Positions 35,831 to 48,191 of a stretch of 64,000 bases of DNA are shown piece by piece; the first letter of the stretch is position 1, and the number at the start of each line of letters is the position of its first letter. A program made the position numbers and the translations under genes. The DNA lies in contig CP136068.1 of the NCBI GenBank assembly GCA_032622095.1, forward strand, positions 59,170,025 to 59,234,024, in the 5' to 3' direction. This DNA is from Siphonodentalium dalli. Its lineage: Eukaryota > Mollusca > Scaphopoda > Gadilida > Siphonodentaliidae. The notes beneath the pieces are model-generated. The model was given only the letters and a program-made list of their open reading frames with translations. It made no database searches and was not told the DNA's origin.

Positions 35831-36000
35831 CTTACAGCCAAATGATACCCGAGTCAAATGATACCATAAAAAGTTATATCCTAATTAGTCAAATGGTACC
35901 CAAGATGGTCAAGTCTTTTGATACCTTTTTGAGTCAAATGGTACATTTATCAAAAACGTTGATTTACATACATTTGATCTCAAAAAGACCTGCATCAAAT
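35831..36000 (+). repeat. Irregular GTCAAATGRTACC repeats
   Basis: Five or so copies of TCAAATGRTACC-like words are spaced at 20-50 bp. The 66-codon frame through them is a by-product. Confidence 0.45.
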
Positions 36001-36074
36001 GACTCTGCCATTTTGGGTATAATTTGACCAATTAGCGTATCTCTTTGCAAACAAAAATATGTTACTCATAGTTT

Positions 36075-36497
36075 TAGCTCACCTGAGACAAAGTCTCTGG
36101 TGGAGCTATAGTCATCACTCCTCGTCTGTCCATCCCTCCGTCTGTCCGTCCGTCAATAATCGTCTTCTTCTCCAGAATTATTATACCGAATTGGTTCATA
36201 TTTGATGTGGATGTTCCCTAGGTGACTCACATTCAGATTTGTTCAAATGAGGTCACCAGGTCAATTGGTTGCAAAACAAGGGCCATAACCATATTCCTCT
36301 ATGGTAATTCTTATAACAACTTCTTGTCTAGACCATTGGGTCGTTTTAGCTTAAATTTGGTATGGAGGGTCCTTGAATGACTGTGGTTCAGATTTGTTCA
36401 AATGGGGTCAAATAGGGGTGGCGCCAGAGACATAACTCCGAAGAAAACAAAATCAGATTTAACTCCTTGATTAATTTAACATAAATTTATTTTTATT
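36075..36497 (+). mobile_element. Family A repeat, 5' fragment
   Basis: It has the 5' hairpin (TAGCTCACCTGAGACAAAGT), a CCGTCTGTCCGTCC tract and two core units, and is cut off at the start of the adjoining family B copy. Confidence 0.6.
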
Positions 36498-36500
36498 TTT

Positions 36501-37675
36501 TATGTTTACCCATACCATAGTATGGTAAACATAGTGTCGATGTCCGGATTGACCACTCATCATTAGTCCTTCCGTCTGTCTGTCCATAGACACTTTACGC
36601 ATGGTGCGATAACTCAAATATTTTCTATCTGATCGGAACCAAATTTTGTATATCAATTTCTCAGCACAAAAGACAGATCGAGTTCGATTATGGGTTTGAG
36701 CCGACTATTTTAACTGAGTTATGGCCCTTTTTCGAAAACATGTTCACTCTTAAAAAAAAAAAATTGATTGAATTCCTTGCTCAATTTAACAAAAAATAAA
36801 ATATAAATAAATTTTAAAAAAATAAATAAATTTTTTTTTAAATAATTTAAAAAACAGTTTTTTTTTTAAATTAGCAAAATTTGAAAAAACTAACACCATT
36901 ATAACTCTGCCAGTACCCCGAGTCACCACTCCAAATTTCGTTTAAATCGGTCCAAAATCTTGTGTTATGTTCTGGTAAATTTGTGTGGAGCGACATTAAA
37001 CCCAATTCACCAATTGAATCCCATGCCTTTGGACTACTTAGCTATTGCTAGGGCTATATTATTTTCTGATGGCTCTTATGCCAATGTGCAGATAAAGAAA
37101 GATATGGTATCTAATTTTTTTTTAAGTTTCAACAATAAACATCACATGATATTAACAGTAGACTAGAACATCTGTGCTGCATTGCACAGCTGAGTATATC
37201 ACTCTACAGATGGTCTGAGGTCATTATAAATGTCATTGGTTTAATATAGGTGCCAGCCTTCAACATAAACACTGCCTGTGATTTGTTGACAGCTCTGTTA
37301 TATAATTGATATTAATGGGTCAGCAGTGAGGTGTTTTATCTTGATGGCTGTTGTTGGTAGAATTGTATACATTATCATTGTAAACTTAAATTGGACTCTC
37401 TTAACCCAAGTATTCCATGTCCAGGTCACCTTTTCAAATTTAACCCAAGGCTGTTGTGGTGCAGCATTACAGATCCTGTACCAGTGCATTCTCTTATATA
37501 AATGCGAGTGACCCATAAATTCCAATAATTTGTGCTTTGTACATTTGTCTATAATAGTACATGTAACAGTATACTCTATAATTCAACATCAAAACTCTCA
37601 GTTATGATTCCGATCATAGTAATTTACTCTCATCAAGGGATGGGTTAACATCTGCCGATCGTGATCGCCGTCTCG
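36501..37675 (+). mobile_element. Family B Helentron-like repeat, copy 3
   Basis: It runs from TATGTTTACCCATACC (hairpin) through a short TCYG tract, one core unit, A/T tracts and the conserved 3' region, to GGGATGGGTTAACATC, a hairpin with a mutated right arm (GATCGCC) and GTCTCG. A TTAA element begins five bases later. Confidence 0.68.
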
Positions 37676-37679
37676 TTTT

Positions 37680-38079
37680 TTAAAGGCCCACTTAATTTTC
37701 GAACCCCAAATTATATTATATAAAATATATGCCATATTATATATATTATATTATCAACTTATCTGGTGTAATAAACTGTGGATATGTTGAGTTGCCAACG
37801 CGTTTTGTCATCAAGAATTAAAATATCATATTTTCAATGCAGGGGGAATAACTCTATATATTAAAGATAGAGTTCTTCCCCTTCCATTGGAAAACTTTGA
37901 ATTCTGTTGCATTATGGGTGACAGAGGGGGGAAGTCTTCTATTTATCTGTGGGCATCTTCAAATAGTGGTGAATTATAGCATTTTAATCATATTTTATGG
38001 CATAGATTGTTATTAAAACCGTATATCAAGTCACTATAAAAATAATAATTGGCGACTTGAAAATTAAGTGGGCCTTTAA
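37680..38079. mobile_element. TTAA element with AGGCCCACTTAATTTTC ends
   Basis: TTAA at 37680-37683 and 38076-38079 flanks 392 bp with perfect 17-bp inverted ends. An internal palindrome around AACTCTATATATTAAAGATAGAGTT lies at 37848-37875 (two shorter words pair: AACTCTAT and ATAGAGTT). The TTAAAGG start suggests the Kolobok/T2 type; piggyBac is the alternative. Confidence 0.75.
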
Positions 38080-38082
38080 ATA

Positions 38083-38869
38083 TGTTAAAAAATTTGAAAA
38101 ACTATCACCATTGTAACATCCGCAGAGTTATGAAAATCTTTAATGAAATCATTGAAACTTTCCCTTTCCATCATCCCCCCCACATGACCCAGACCACCAC
38201 CCTGCCCCAAACCAACAGCACCTCCACCCCATCTCATCTCCTAACTCACCTCTCCCACCAGCAGATTCAGTCAATTGTATTAGCTACAGACAGAGAGAGT
38301 TAATAACACAGTCATCAATTGAGATGTTATCAGGCTGACAGGTATAAACAACTGCTTAGCTAGCGCTCATGCCAGTGTGTGTCATTAATATCAAATCAAA
38401 ACAAATTATTGTGTTCCCAAACCTGAATTTAGTGTGTCTGACATTTGCAGAATGAGGTCCCCAGAGGGTGAATTTAGTTATGCTACCCTGCACAGCAGGC
38501 TAGCATATCCAAATATACTACCCATGGAACTCATTCTGCTTATGCCTCGTCTGGGAAGTATATAGGGTCTTAAATTTACATTTTTCTTACTTTTTTCCGT
38601 CTGTTCAGTTTCTATATCCCCTAATTTGCAGAAGATAAAATGCATAATTGAGGTGCCCAATGCGTGCACATCACCAACTTTAACTGGAGAACTTCAATCT
38701 GATGCTATATCTCCCATAGCAGTTGAGGCTTACACAGAATGAGGTCCCCAGAGGGTGAATTTGGTGATGCTAGCCCGCCGATTGCGTCACTAAATTCACC
38801 CTTTGGGGACCTCATTCTGCAAATGTCAGACACTATATTCAGGCTTGGCTGTTCGAATATTATTTTCTA
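38083..38869 (+). mobile_element. Family A 3' region with paired fold-back module
   Basis: It begins with AAACTATCACCATTGTAACATC, matching family A copy 1 at about 12900, then the AGTTAATAACACAGTCATCAATT block, then the fold-back module (38428-38835) and TTCAGGCTTGGCTGTTC. The satellite array begins directly after it. The A 3' terminus is not seen on this side. Confidence 0.6.
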
Positions 38870-41800
38870 AACAGTGGGCTCTACAATATATGTATATGGG
38901 AGTCATAACACTTCTAAAGATGCATTCTTGAGTTGATCATGGCTCCAAAAGTTGAAATATAGCCAATTGAAATTTTGCCCATAGGACTGTTAAACATACG
39001 GGATTTCTTATACCGGTTTGGTGCCTTATATCGACAACTCTGCGACAGTGGGCCATACAATATATGTACTTGGGAGTCATAACACTTAGAAAGAAGCATT
39101 CTTGGGTTGTTCCTGGCTCCAAAAGTCGAAATATAGCCTATTGAAATTGTGCCCATATGCTAGAAGCGGGTCCTCCGGACGACTCTCTTCTAAACATACG
39201 GGGATTTCTTATACCCGCGCGCGCGATCTGTATAGCGTTATATCGGTAAATATATATGCGACAAAGGGCCCTACAGTATAGATGTAAACGGGACCAGAAC
39301 ACCTAGAAAGATGCATTCTTGGGTTGATCCTGGCTCCAAAAGTCGAAATATAGCCTATTGAAATTGTGCCCATATGCTATAGAAGCGGGTCCTCCGGAGG
39401 ACCCGCTGTTAAACACACGGGAATTTCGTATACCCGATCTGTAGCGTTATATCGGCAAATATGCGACAAAGGGCCCTACAGTAGATGTATACGGGACCAG
39501 AACACTTAGACAGATGTATACTTAGGTTGACAATGGCTCCAAAAGTCGAAATGTAGCCTATTGAAATTGTGCCCATATGCTAGAAGCGGGTCCTCCGGAC
39601 GACTCTCTTCTAAACATACGGGGATTTCTTATACCCGCGCGCGCGATCTGTATAGCGTTATATCGGTAAATATATATGCGACAAAGGGCCCTACAGTATA
39701 GATGTAAACGGGACCAGAACACCTAGAAAGATGCATTCTTGGGTTGATCCTGGCTCCAAAAGTCGAAATATAGCCTATTGAAATTGTGCCCATATGCTAT
39801 AGAAGCGGGTCCTCCGGAGGACCCGCTGTTAAACACACGGGAATTTCGTATACCCGATCTGTAGCGTTATATCGGCAAATATGCGACAAAGGGCCCTACA
39901 GTAGATGTATACGGGACCAGAACACTTAGACAGATGTATACTTAGGTTGACAATGGCTCCAAAAGTCGAAATGTAGCCTATTGAAATTGTGCCCATATGC
40001 TAGAAGCGGGTCCTCCGGAGGACCCGCTGTTAAACACACGGGGATTTCTTATACCGGTTTGGTGCCTTATATCGACAACTCTGCGACAGTGGGCCATACA
40101 ATATATGTACATGAGAGTCATAACACTAACAACGATGCATTCTTGGGTTGATCCTGGCTCGAAAAGTCGAAATGTAGCCTTTTGATATTGTGCCCATATG
40201 CTAGAAGCGGGTCCTCCGGAGGACCAGCTTTTAAACACACGGGGATTTGTTATACCCGATCTGTAGCGTTATATCGGCAAATATGCGACAGTGCATTGGC
40301 CATACAATATATGTACATGAGAGTAATAACACTTAGAAAGATGCATTCTTGGGTTGATCCTGGCTCCAAAAGTCGAAATGTAGCCTATTGAAATTGTGCC
40401 CATATGCTAGAAGCGGGTCCTCCGGAGGACCAGCTGTTAAACACACGGGGATTTCTTATACCGGTTTGGTGCGTTATATCGACAACTCTGCGACAGTGGG
40501 CCATACAATATATGTACATGAGAGTCATAACACTTAGAACGATGCATTCTTGGGTTGATCCTGGCTCCAAAAGTCGAAATGTAGCCTATTGAAATTGTGC
40601 CCATATGCTAGAAGCGGGTTCTCCGGAGGACCAGCTTTTAAACACACGGGGATTTGTTATACCCGATATGTAGCGTTATATCGGTAACTATGCGACAGTG
40701 GGCCATACAATATATGTACATGAGAGTCATAACACTTAGAAAGATGCATTCTTGGGTTGATCCTGGCTCCAAAAGTCGAAATATAGCCTATTGAAATTGT
40801 GCCCATATGCTAGAAGCGGGTCCTCCGGAGGACCAGCTTTTAAACACGCGGGGATTTGTTATACCCGATCTGTAGCGTTATATCGGCAAATATGCGACAG
40901 TGGGCCATACAATATATGTACATGAGAGTCATAACACTTAGAAAGAAGCATTCTTGGGTTGTTCCTGGCTCCAAAAGTCGAAATATAGCCTATTGAAATT
41001 GTGCCCATATGCTAGAAGCGGGTCCTCCGGACGACTCTCTTCTAAACATACGGGGTTTCTTATACCCGCGCGCGCGATCTGTATAGCGTTATATCGGTAA
41101 ATATATATGCGACAAAGGGCCCTACAGTATAGATGTAAACGGGACCAGAACACCTAGAAAGATGCATTCTTGGGTTGATCCTGGCTCCAAAAGTCGAAAT
41201 ATAGCCTATTGAAATTGTGCCCATATGCTAGAAGCGGGTCCTCCGGAGGACCAGCTTTTAAACACACGGGGATTTGTTATACCCGATCTGTAGCGTTATA
41301 TCGGCAAATATGCGACAGTCGGCCATACAATATATGTACATGAGAGTCATAACACCTAGAACGATGCATTCTTGGGTTGATCCTGGCTCCAAAAGTCGAA
41401 ATGTAGCCTATTGAAATTGTGCCCATATGCTAGAAGCGGGTCCTCCGGAGGACCAGCTTTTAAACACACGGGGATTTGTTATACCCGATCTGTAGCGTTA
41501 TATCGGCAAATATGCGACAGTCGGCCATACAATATATGTACATGAGAGTCATAACACTTAGAACGATGCATTCTTGGGTTGATCCTGGCTCCAAAAGTCG
41601 AAATGTAGCCTATTGAAATTGTGCCCATATGCTAGAAGCGGGTCCTCCGGAGGACCAGCTTTTAAACACACGGGGATTTGTTATACCCGATTGTAGCGTT
41701 ATATCGGCAAATATGCGACAGTCGGCCATACAATATATGTACATGAGAGTCATAACACTTAGAAAGATGCATTCTTGGGTTGATCCTGGCTCCAAAGGTC

Positions 41801-43730
41801 GAAATATAGCCTATTGAAATTGTGCCCATATGCTAGAAGCGGGTCCTCCGGAGGACCCGTTGTTAAACACACGGGGATTTCTTATACCGGTTTGGTGCCT
41901 TATATCGACAACTCTGCGACAGTGGGCCATACAATATATGTACATGAGAGTCATGACACTTAGAAAGATGCATTCTTGGGTTGATCCTGGCTCCAAAAGT
42001 CGAAATGTAGCCTATTGAAATTGTGCCCATATGCTAGAAGCGGGTCCTCCGGAGGACCAGCTTTTAAACACACGGGGATTTGTTATACCCGATCTGTAGC
42101 GTTATATCGGCAAATATGCGACAGTCGGCCATACAATATATGTACATGAGAGTCATAACACTTAGAAAGATGCATTCTTGGGTTGATCCTGGCTCCAAAA
42201 GTCGAAATATAGCCTATTGAAATTGTGCCCATATGCTAGAAGCGGGTCCTCCGGAGGACCCGCTGTTAAACACACGGGGATTTCTTATACCGGTTTGGTG
42301 CCTTATATCGACAACTATGCGACAGTGGGCCATACAATATATGTACATGAGAGTCATAACACTTAGAAAGATGCATTCTTGGGTTGATCTTGGCTCCAAA
42401 AGTCGAAATGTAGCCTATTGAAATTGTGCCCATATGCTAGAAGCGGGTCCTCCGGAGGACCAGCTTTTAAACACACGGGGATTTGTTATACCCGATCTGT
42501 AGCGTTATATCGGCAAATATGCGACAGTCGGCCATACAATATATGTACATGAGAGTCATAACACTTAGAAAGATGCATTCTTGGGTTGATCCTGGCTCGA
42601 AAAGTCGAAATATAGCCTATTGAATTTGTGCCCATATGCTAGAAGCGGGTCCTCCGGAGGACCCGCTTTTAAACACACGGGGATTTGTTATACCCGATCT
42701 GTAGCGTTATATCGGCAAATATGCGACAGTGGGCCATACAATATATGTACATGAGAGTCATAACACTTAAAAAGATGCATTCTTGGGTTGATCCTGGCTC
42801 CAAACGTCGAAATGTAGCCTATTGAAATTGTGCCCATATGCTAGAAGCGGGTCCTCCGGAGGACCCGCTGTTAAACACACGGGGATTTCTTATACCGGTT
42901 TGGTGCCTTATATCGACAACTCTGCGACAGTGGGCCATACAATATATGTACATGAGAGTCATAACACTTAGAAAGATGCATTCTTGGGTTGATCCTGGCT
43001 CCAAAAGTCGAAATGTAGCCTATTGAAATTGTGCCCATATGCTAGAAGCGGGTCCTCCGGAGGACCAGCTTTTAAACACACGGGGATTTGTTATACCCGA
43101 TCTGTAGCGTTATATCGGCAAATATGCGACAGTCGGCCATACAATATATGTACATGAGAGTCATAACACTTAGAAAGATGCATTCTTGGGTTGATCCTGG
43201 CTCCAAAAGTCGAAATGTAGCCTATTGAAATTGTGCCCATATGCTAGAAGCGGGTCCTCCGGAGGACCCGCTGTTAAACACACGGGGATTTCTTATACCG
43301 GTTTGGTGCCTTATATCGACAACTCTGCGACAGTGGGCCATACAATATATGTACATGGGAGTCATAACACTTAGAAAGATACATTCTTGGGTTGATCCTG
43401 GCTCCAAAAGTCGAAATATAATCTATTGAAATGTTGCCCATATGCTAGAAGCGGGTCTTCCGGACGACCCCAACGGGACAAAGGGCCCTAAGGTAAATGT
43501 AAACTGGGACAACATAACTTAGATAGAAGCATATTTGAGTTGATCATGGATACACAAGTTGAGATATACCCAATTTAAATTGTTCGGATATGTAAACCAC
43601 AGGTGTCCTCTGGAGGACCCGCTAATAAATATATCGGAATTTCAGATACCCCTTATGTTGACTTATATCGACAGTGGGGCCTAAAATATATGTGTATGCC
43701 AGTTGTACCATATACACCCATCCAAACCTG
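38870..43730. repeat. Satellite array, ~201-bp monomer, about 24 units
   Basis: The landmark GATGCATTCTTGGGTTGATC recurs at about 38926, 39098, 39311 and then roughly every 201-202 bp (for example 41566, 41768, 41969, 42170, 42372) to 43379, with a diverged copy at 43529. Most monomers carry a palindrome centred on GGGTCCTCCGGAGGACCC. Variants differ after it: type A has TTATACCGGTTTGGTGCC, type B GTTATACCCGATCTGTAGCG, type C CGGACGACTCTCTTC plus CCGCGCGCGCGATCTG. The first and last units are the most diverged, and the first lacks the palindrome. Open frames of 61-62 codons on both strands are by-products of the 201-bp period. Confidence 0.92.
39133..40019. repeat. Exact 420-bp tandem duplication inside the satellite
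   Basis: By eye, 39133-39599 is identical to 39553-40019 (offset 420 bp, two monomers: one type C and one with CGGGAATTTCGTATACCC). The identity ends at a C/G difference at 39600 versus 40020. Confidence 0.85.
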
Positions 43731-43881
43731 TCAGCTTAGAAATCATTAATATTCTAGATATTATTATTATACAAGTACCAAACTCGAATTCAACAGCATA
43801 GATACAGGTAAGGTGGATGAGTGAGTCACGATGATCCATTCAACACCGAAATCTTGAGAGGCGAGGATTAGCAAATGATAA

Positions 43882-45759
43882 CGAGAGGCCGATCACGATC
43901 GGCAGATGTTAACCCATCCCTTGGCGATAAAAATTTACTATGATCGGAATCATAAATGAGAGTTTTGGTGTTGAATTATATGAGTATACTGTATGTACTA
44001 TTATAGACAAATGTACATAACACAAATATTGGAATGTATGGGTCACCGGCATTTATATAAGAGAATGCACTGCTACAAGATATGTAATGCTAAACCACCA
44101 CAGCCTTGGGTTAAATGTGAAAGGTGTGACCTGAACATGGAATACTTGGGTTAAGAGAGTCCAAGTCTACTGCTAATATCATGTGATGTTTATTGTTGAA
44201 TCTTTATTTTAAATTAGATACCATAGCCTTCTTTATCAGATTATGTGCACATTGGCATAAGAGACATCAGAAAATGATATAGCCTTATCAATAGCTAAGT
44301 AGTCCAAAGGCATGGCATAAAATTGGTGAATTGGATTTAATGTTACTCCAAACAGATTTACAGGTACATAACAAGATTTTGGACCGATTTAAACAAATTT
44401 GGTGTGGTGATTCGGGGTACCCTTGGCAGAGTTATAATGGTGTTAGTTTTTATCCGGACATCACAATATGTGTACCATACTATGGTGAATTGGATTTAAT
44501 GTTGCTCCAAACAGATTTACCAGTACATAACACAAGATTTTGGACCGATTTAAACAAATTTGGTGTGGTGATTCGGGGGTACCCATTGGCAGAGTTATAA
44601 TGGTGTTAGTTTTTCAAATTTTCAAACTTAAAAAAAAAATTATTTTTAATTATTTAAAAAAAGGGACACATTGGGAACCTTTTTAATCAACTTGTATCAT
44701 AATCATCAATATCTAAATGAAAACAAGTGGTCAATCCGGACATCACAATATGTGTACCATACTATGGTATAGGTACACATAAAAATCAAAATAAATTAAT
44801 CAATCAATAGGGGCAAAGAGTGTGTAAAAATAAACCAATATAAAATGAGACATGGTATCAGATGAAAGTATCAGGAATGTTGAGATTTAACTACAGAAAT
44901 CCATGCAAGTGAATGAGGAGAAACCTGGAGATAACAGAAGAATGATTAATTGAAATTTAAAATGAGAACATCCCTACAAATGAATAATAGAGTATTCCAA
45001 TTAAAACTTTAAAACTGAATGGGACAGTCCATTGAATCATGAATGGGTTCAGCTTCACCACTATCATAGAGCTATGTCGTATATACAGTGGCTAAAAATA
45101 ACTAATATTTAAATAAGACATCAGTTCTGCAGTCTCTCAGAACACTATCTATGCAGTTAAGCTTGCATTACTGGTAGTTAATTGTAATCTACCTGGGTTA
45201 TCAAAAACTCAAATCTGTTCAATTCTTAGTTGAAAAAGGGCCATAACTCTAGTATAACAAATCAGATCTAACCCATATTCGAACTCGATCTGTATTTTGA
45301 GTTGAGAAACTCACATACAAAATTTGGTTCCTATCAGTTGAAAAATTGTTGATTTAACGAAGCATTCATGAATTCTATGTCAAAGGGCCATAACTCCATA
45401 AAAAAATATCGGATCAAACCCATATTCGAACTCGATATGTATTTTGGACTGAGCAACTCACATACCAAATTTGGTTAGTCAGATAATATTTTTTTGAGTT
45501 ATGGCAGCATACATGAATTCTAAGTTGAAAAAGGGCCATAACTCCATAAAAAAAACTCGGATCAAACCCATATTCGAACTCGATCTGTATTTGGTGCTGA
45601 GAAATTGAAATAAAAAATTTTGTTCCGATCAGATAGAAAATATTTCAGTTATCGCACCATGCGTAAAGTGTCTACAGACAGACAGACAGATGGACGGACT
45701 AACGACGAGTGGTCAATCCGGACAACGACACTATGTTTACCATGGTATGGGTAAACATA
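43882..45759 (-). mobile_element. Family B Helentron-like repeat, inverted copy
   Basis: Read on the minus strand, it starts TATGTTTACCCATACC at 45759, with its hairpin and a TCYG tract (45676-45700). Three core units follow (45230-45660), then unrelated DNA and an internally duplicated 3' region (44330-44610). It ends GGGATGGGTTAACATC, hairpin GCCGATCGTGATCGGC, CTCTCG at 43882, then TT in that orientation. Open frames at 44331-44600 are repeat sequence. Confidence 0.65.
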
Positions 45760-47004
45760 AAAACCTTTATGTTGTTAACAACTTGGTGGCATTTCTAACC
45801 AAAGTTCAGTTAGTGGAGGTTTTCTCGGTGTTGCTTATTGCATAGTATTTCCATAATGTTTGTTTACATAACATGTCGTTTGTTTACATAACACACAGTA
45901 CTAGTACTAACATCACAGTAACATGACAATAACATGTAATTCATGCGATATTAATGATTGGAATAAGAACAGAATTTTTCTATAAATCAATATTATTTCC
46001 GTTTATGGCGGTTTTAGCGGATGTGACTATTTTAACAGCAATACCAACTGCCAACACTTACTATAATTAACGTCAGAAGGTTGTACCATGGACATTTTAA
46101 TAATTAAATTATTATTAACATTTGATAAAATATTTATAGTGTTAGAATCATAAGTGGGTCCCAGTTATGTTGACATATGCCCTTTAAATTTTACGTAGCT
46201 TATTTCTTGGAGTAGCTAACATATTTCCCTGAATGTAAAATAAATTTATATTTATATAATCACAAACGATCTTCGTCGGGCTTTTTAGAGTCTTTAAGTT
46301 AAGCTACTCGTATCCGGTCCTCATACACTACAGAAGGAAATGATGTGTCACAATCATCACTGATATGAAAATAATGTGTTTGGCTAAATGGTCAAAATTT
46401 AGATCCAAAAAGATGAATGCCTGGAGTGAGAATATCTACCACGAGGTCTCAAGCAGTCTACCTCTTCACATGCAAAATAGCAAAATAACATTGAATGTCT
46501 CAATGACACCATGGCTTGAGGGTGGGAACGACCCACCATATGGTAGATATTCAACCAGGCTCTGCTTAAGTTAAATTTTAAAGTTTAAACTAAATTCAAC
46601 ACATTAAAAAATATCAGTTTTTGAATTGATGACTATTGTACATGTACAGTACACATCAAATAGTAATAACAATTAACATTATGATCTTGTAACTAAACAT
46701 GATAGAATATTGACAGTATTGTGGTATTAACTACTACAAGTAATATTAGTACTAATAGTACTAGTCTATCATAATATATAGGCACATGATGTATGGGGAA
46801 TTTAAGGACAATAACAATAGTTACAACATTCTTTATTGCGATTAAGCCTTTAGAGGGCGTTCTCTAGTAGATTATCATATTTTATCTGCATGATAAGATT
46901 CCATAATTTTGAGACAACTTTAGCAGAAGTTGGCGTTAACGAAGCTTTGTTTTCATTAACGCCCACTTGCGGTTAAATCACTGATCACGTAATGACATGA
47001 GGAC
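45760..47004. other. Gene-free region
   Basis: This holds a solo end of the AATATTCTTTCTG element family (45993-46020) and a hairpin with GGCGTTAAC/TTAACGCC (46931-46963). The 69-codon frame at 46365-46574 has no recognised similarity. Confidence 0.45.
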
Positions 47005-47152
47005 GAGTGGTAATAATAGTAACAACATGATATTGTCGAGCACAATGGTTTATTAACAGCCCTACAGGAATGATTAACAGCCCTTGGTACAATTAGAGGC
47101 ATGGGGCTGTTAATCATTCCTATCGAGCCCATCATGTTATTATTATATATCA
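47005..47152. repeat. Fold-back repeat
   Basis: AGGAATGATTAACAGCCC pairs exactly with GGGCTGTTAATCATTCCT, and AACATGAT with ATCATGTT further out. The arms are imperfect over about 60 nt. Confidence 0.65.
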
Positions 47153-48137
47153 ATGCACTATCATGTTATTTTGTCATTGTTATCAGTAGTATGTTGTCGT
47201 TTATATTTCATATGATAAAATAAATAAAGAATGATTTTAAACAATGTTTATGGTATATATGGGGCCAACTTTGCATAAATTACTTTTACACAGGTCAATT
47301 AACATGATGAATAGACCTGTTAAATATCACGGATTGTACGTGATACTCCCAGATTGTCATAGATAAAACCTCCAAAATACGAAAGAGAATCGATTTCTCC
47401 CGCATGTGCAGATGTCTTAACATCAAGAGTAATTTCATATTAATCATTATAAATCCATAATGATAACATAGGCAAGCATGAATGACAATGTCTGGGCATG
47501 CGCATTGATGTCTGAGGTTAATATTTGAGACGAGTATAGTGATAAAACGATCATAAAATTAGTCAATCCCTTCATGTGATAGTCTGTTAATTGGGGAAAA
47601 AACACTACATATATGTCTGAAGTGTAATATTAGTGTAAGGATGCAACACGATATACGAAAATATATGAAACGTAAGTCGCGACAAGATAAGCTGGTAAAG
47701 TCAACTCAGTACACACTTCAAAAATGTATATCTGATCACTGTGAGCTTTGATGGCCGGGTATGTTCCTCGACACGAATCAAATCGATGATTTTTACACCC
47801 AAACCAAAGAAATATTAATTTAGGAGCATCTGATCAAATTGAGTACCTGTAATAGCATGTAATTAACCCTCCCCACATAAGGTCATGCAGGGTGAACTAC
47901 CCGAGCAGCTACATACATTGGCATTATCTGGGATAATTTCCCAAAACATGCAAAAGAGTCACTATAAAGTATAATTATCTTTCAAGTTTTCAACCAATAT
48001 ACATCGAAAAAAAATTATTCCGATTTCTTTTAAAATTAATGAAACACACAGAATATTTATTTATTGATACTATTCATTATTATATGACTATCGTTTTTCT
48101 TTCCCCAATACCACTATTGTATAGCGATCATTTCCTG
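47153..48137. other. Gene-free region with a transposon relic
   Basis: Around 47750-47855, words such as GAGCTTTGATGG, CTCGACACGAATCAAAT and TTGAGTACCT match the right arm of the TTAA element at 18971-19458, so a decayed copy lies here. Otherwise nothing is recognised. Confidence 0.45.
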
Positions 48138-48168
48138 GCCATCGGATCAGCTGCAGTTTGATCCGATC
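48138..48168. repeat. Small hairpin beside the large inverted repeat
   Basis: ATCGGATCA and TGATCCGAT pair around a ten-base loop containing GCTGCAG. Confidence 0.7.
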
Positions 48169-48191
48169 ATATAATAAACCTGTTATTGCTG

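Noticed and set aside
39978-43429. Repeated 61-69-codon open frames on both strands of the satellite
   Set aside because: They recur only because the monomer is about 201 bp (a multiple of three). Both strands are open over the same bases and type B units break the frames, so they are not genes.
38870-43730. CRISPR-like reading of the regularly spaced palindromes
   Set aside because: The whole 201-bp unit repeats with no unique spacers, and the setting is a eukaryotic genome; it is a satellite.
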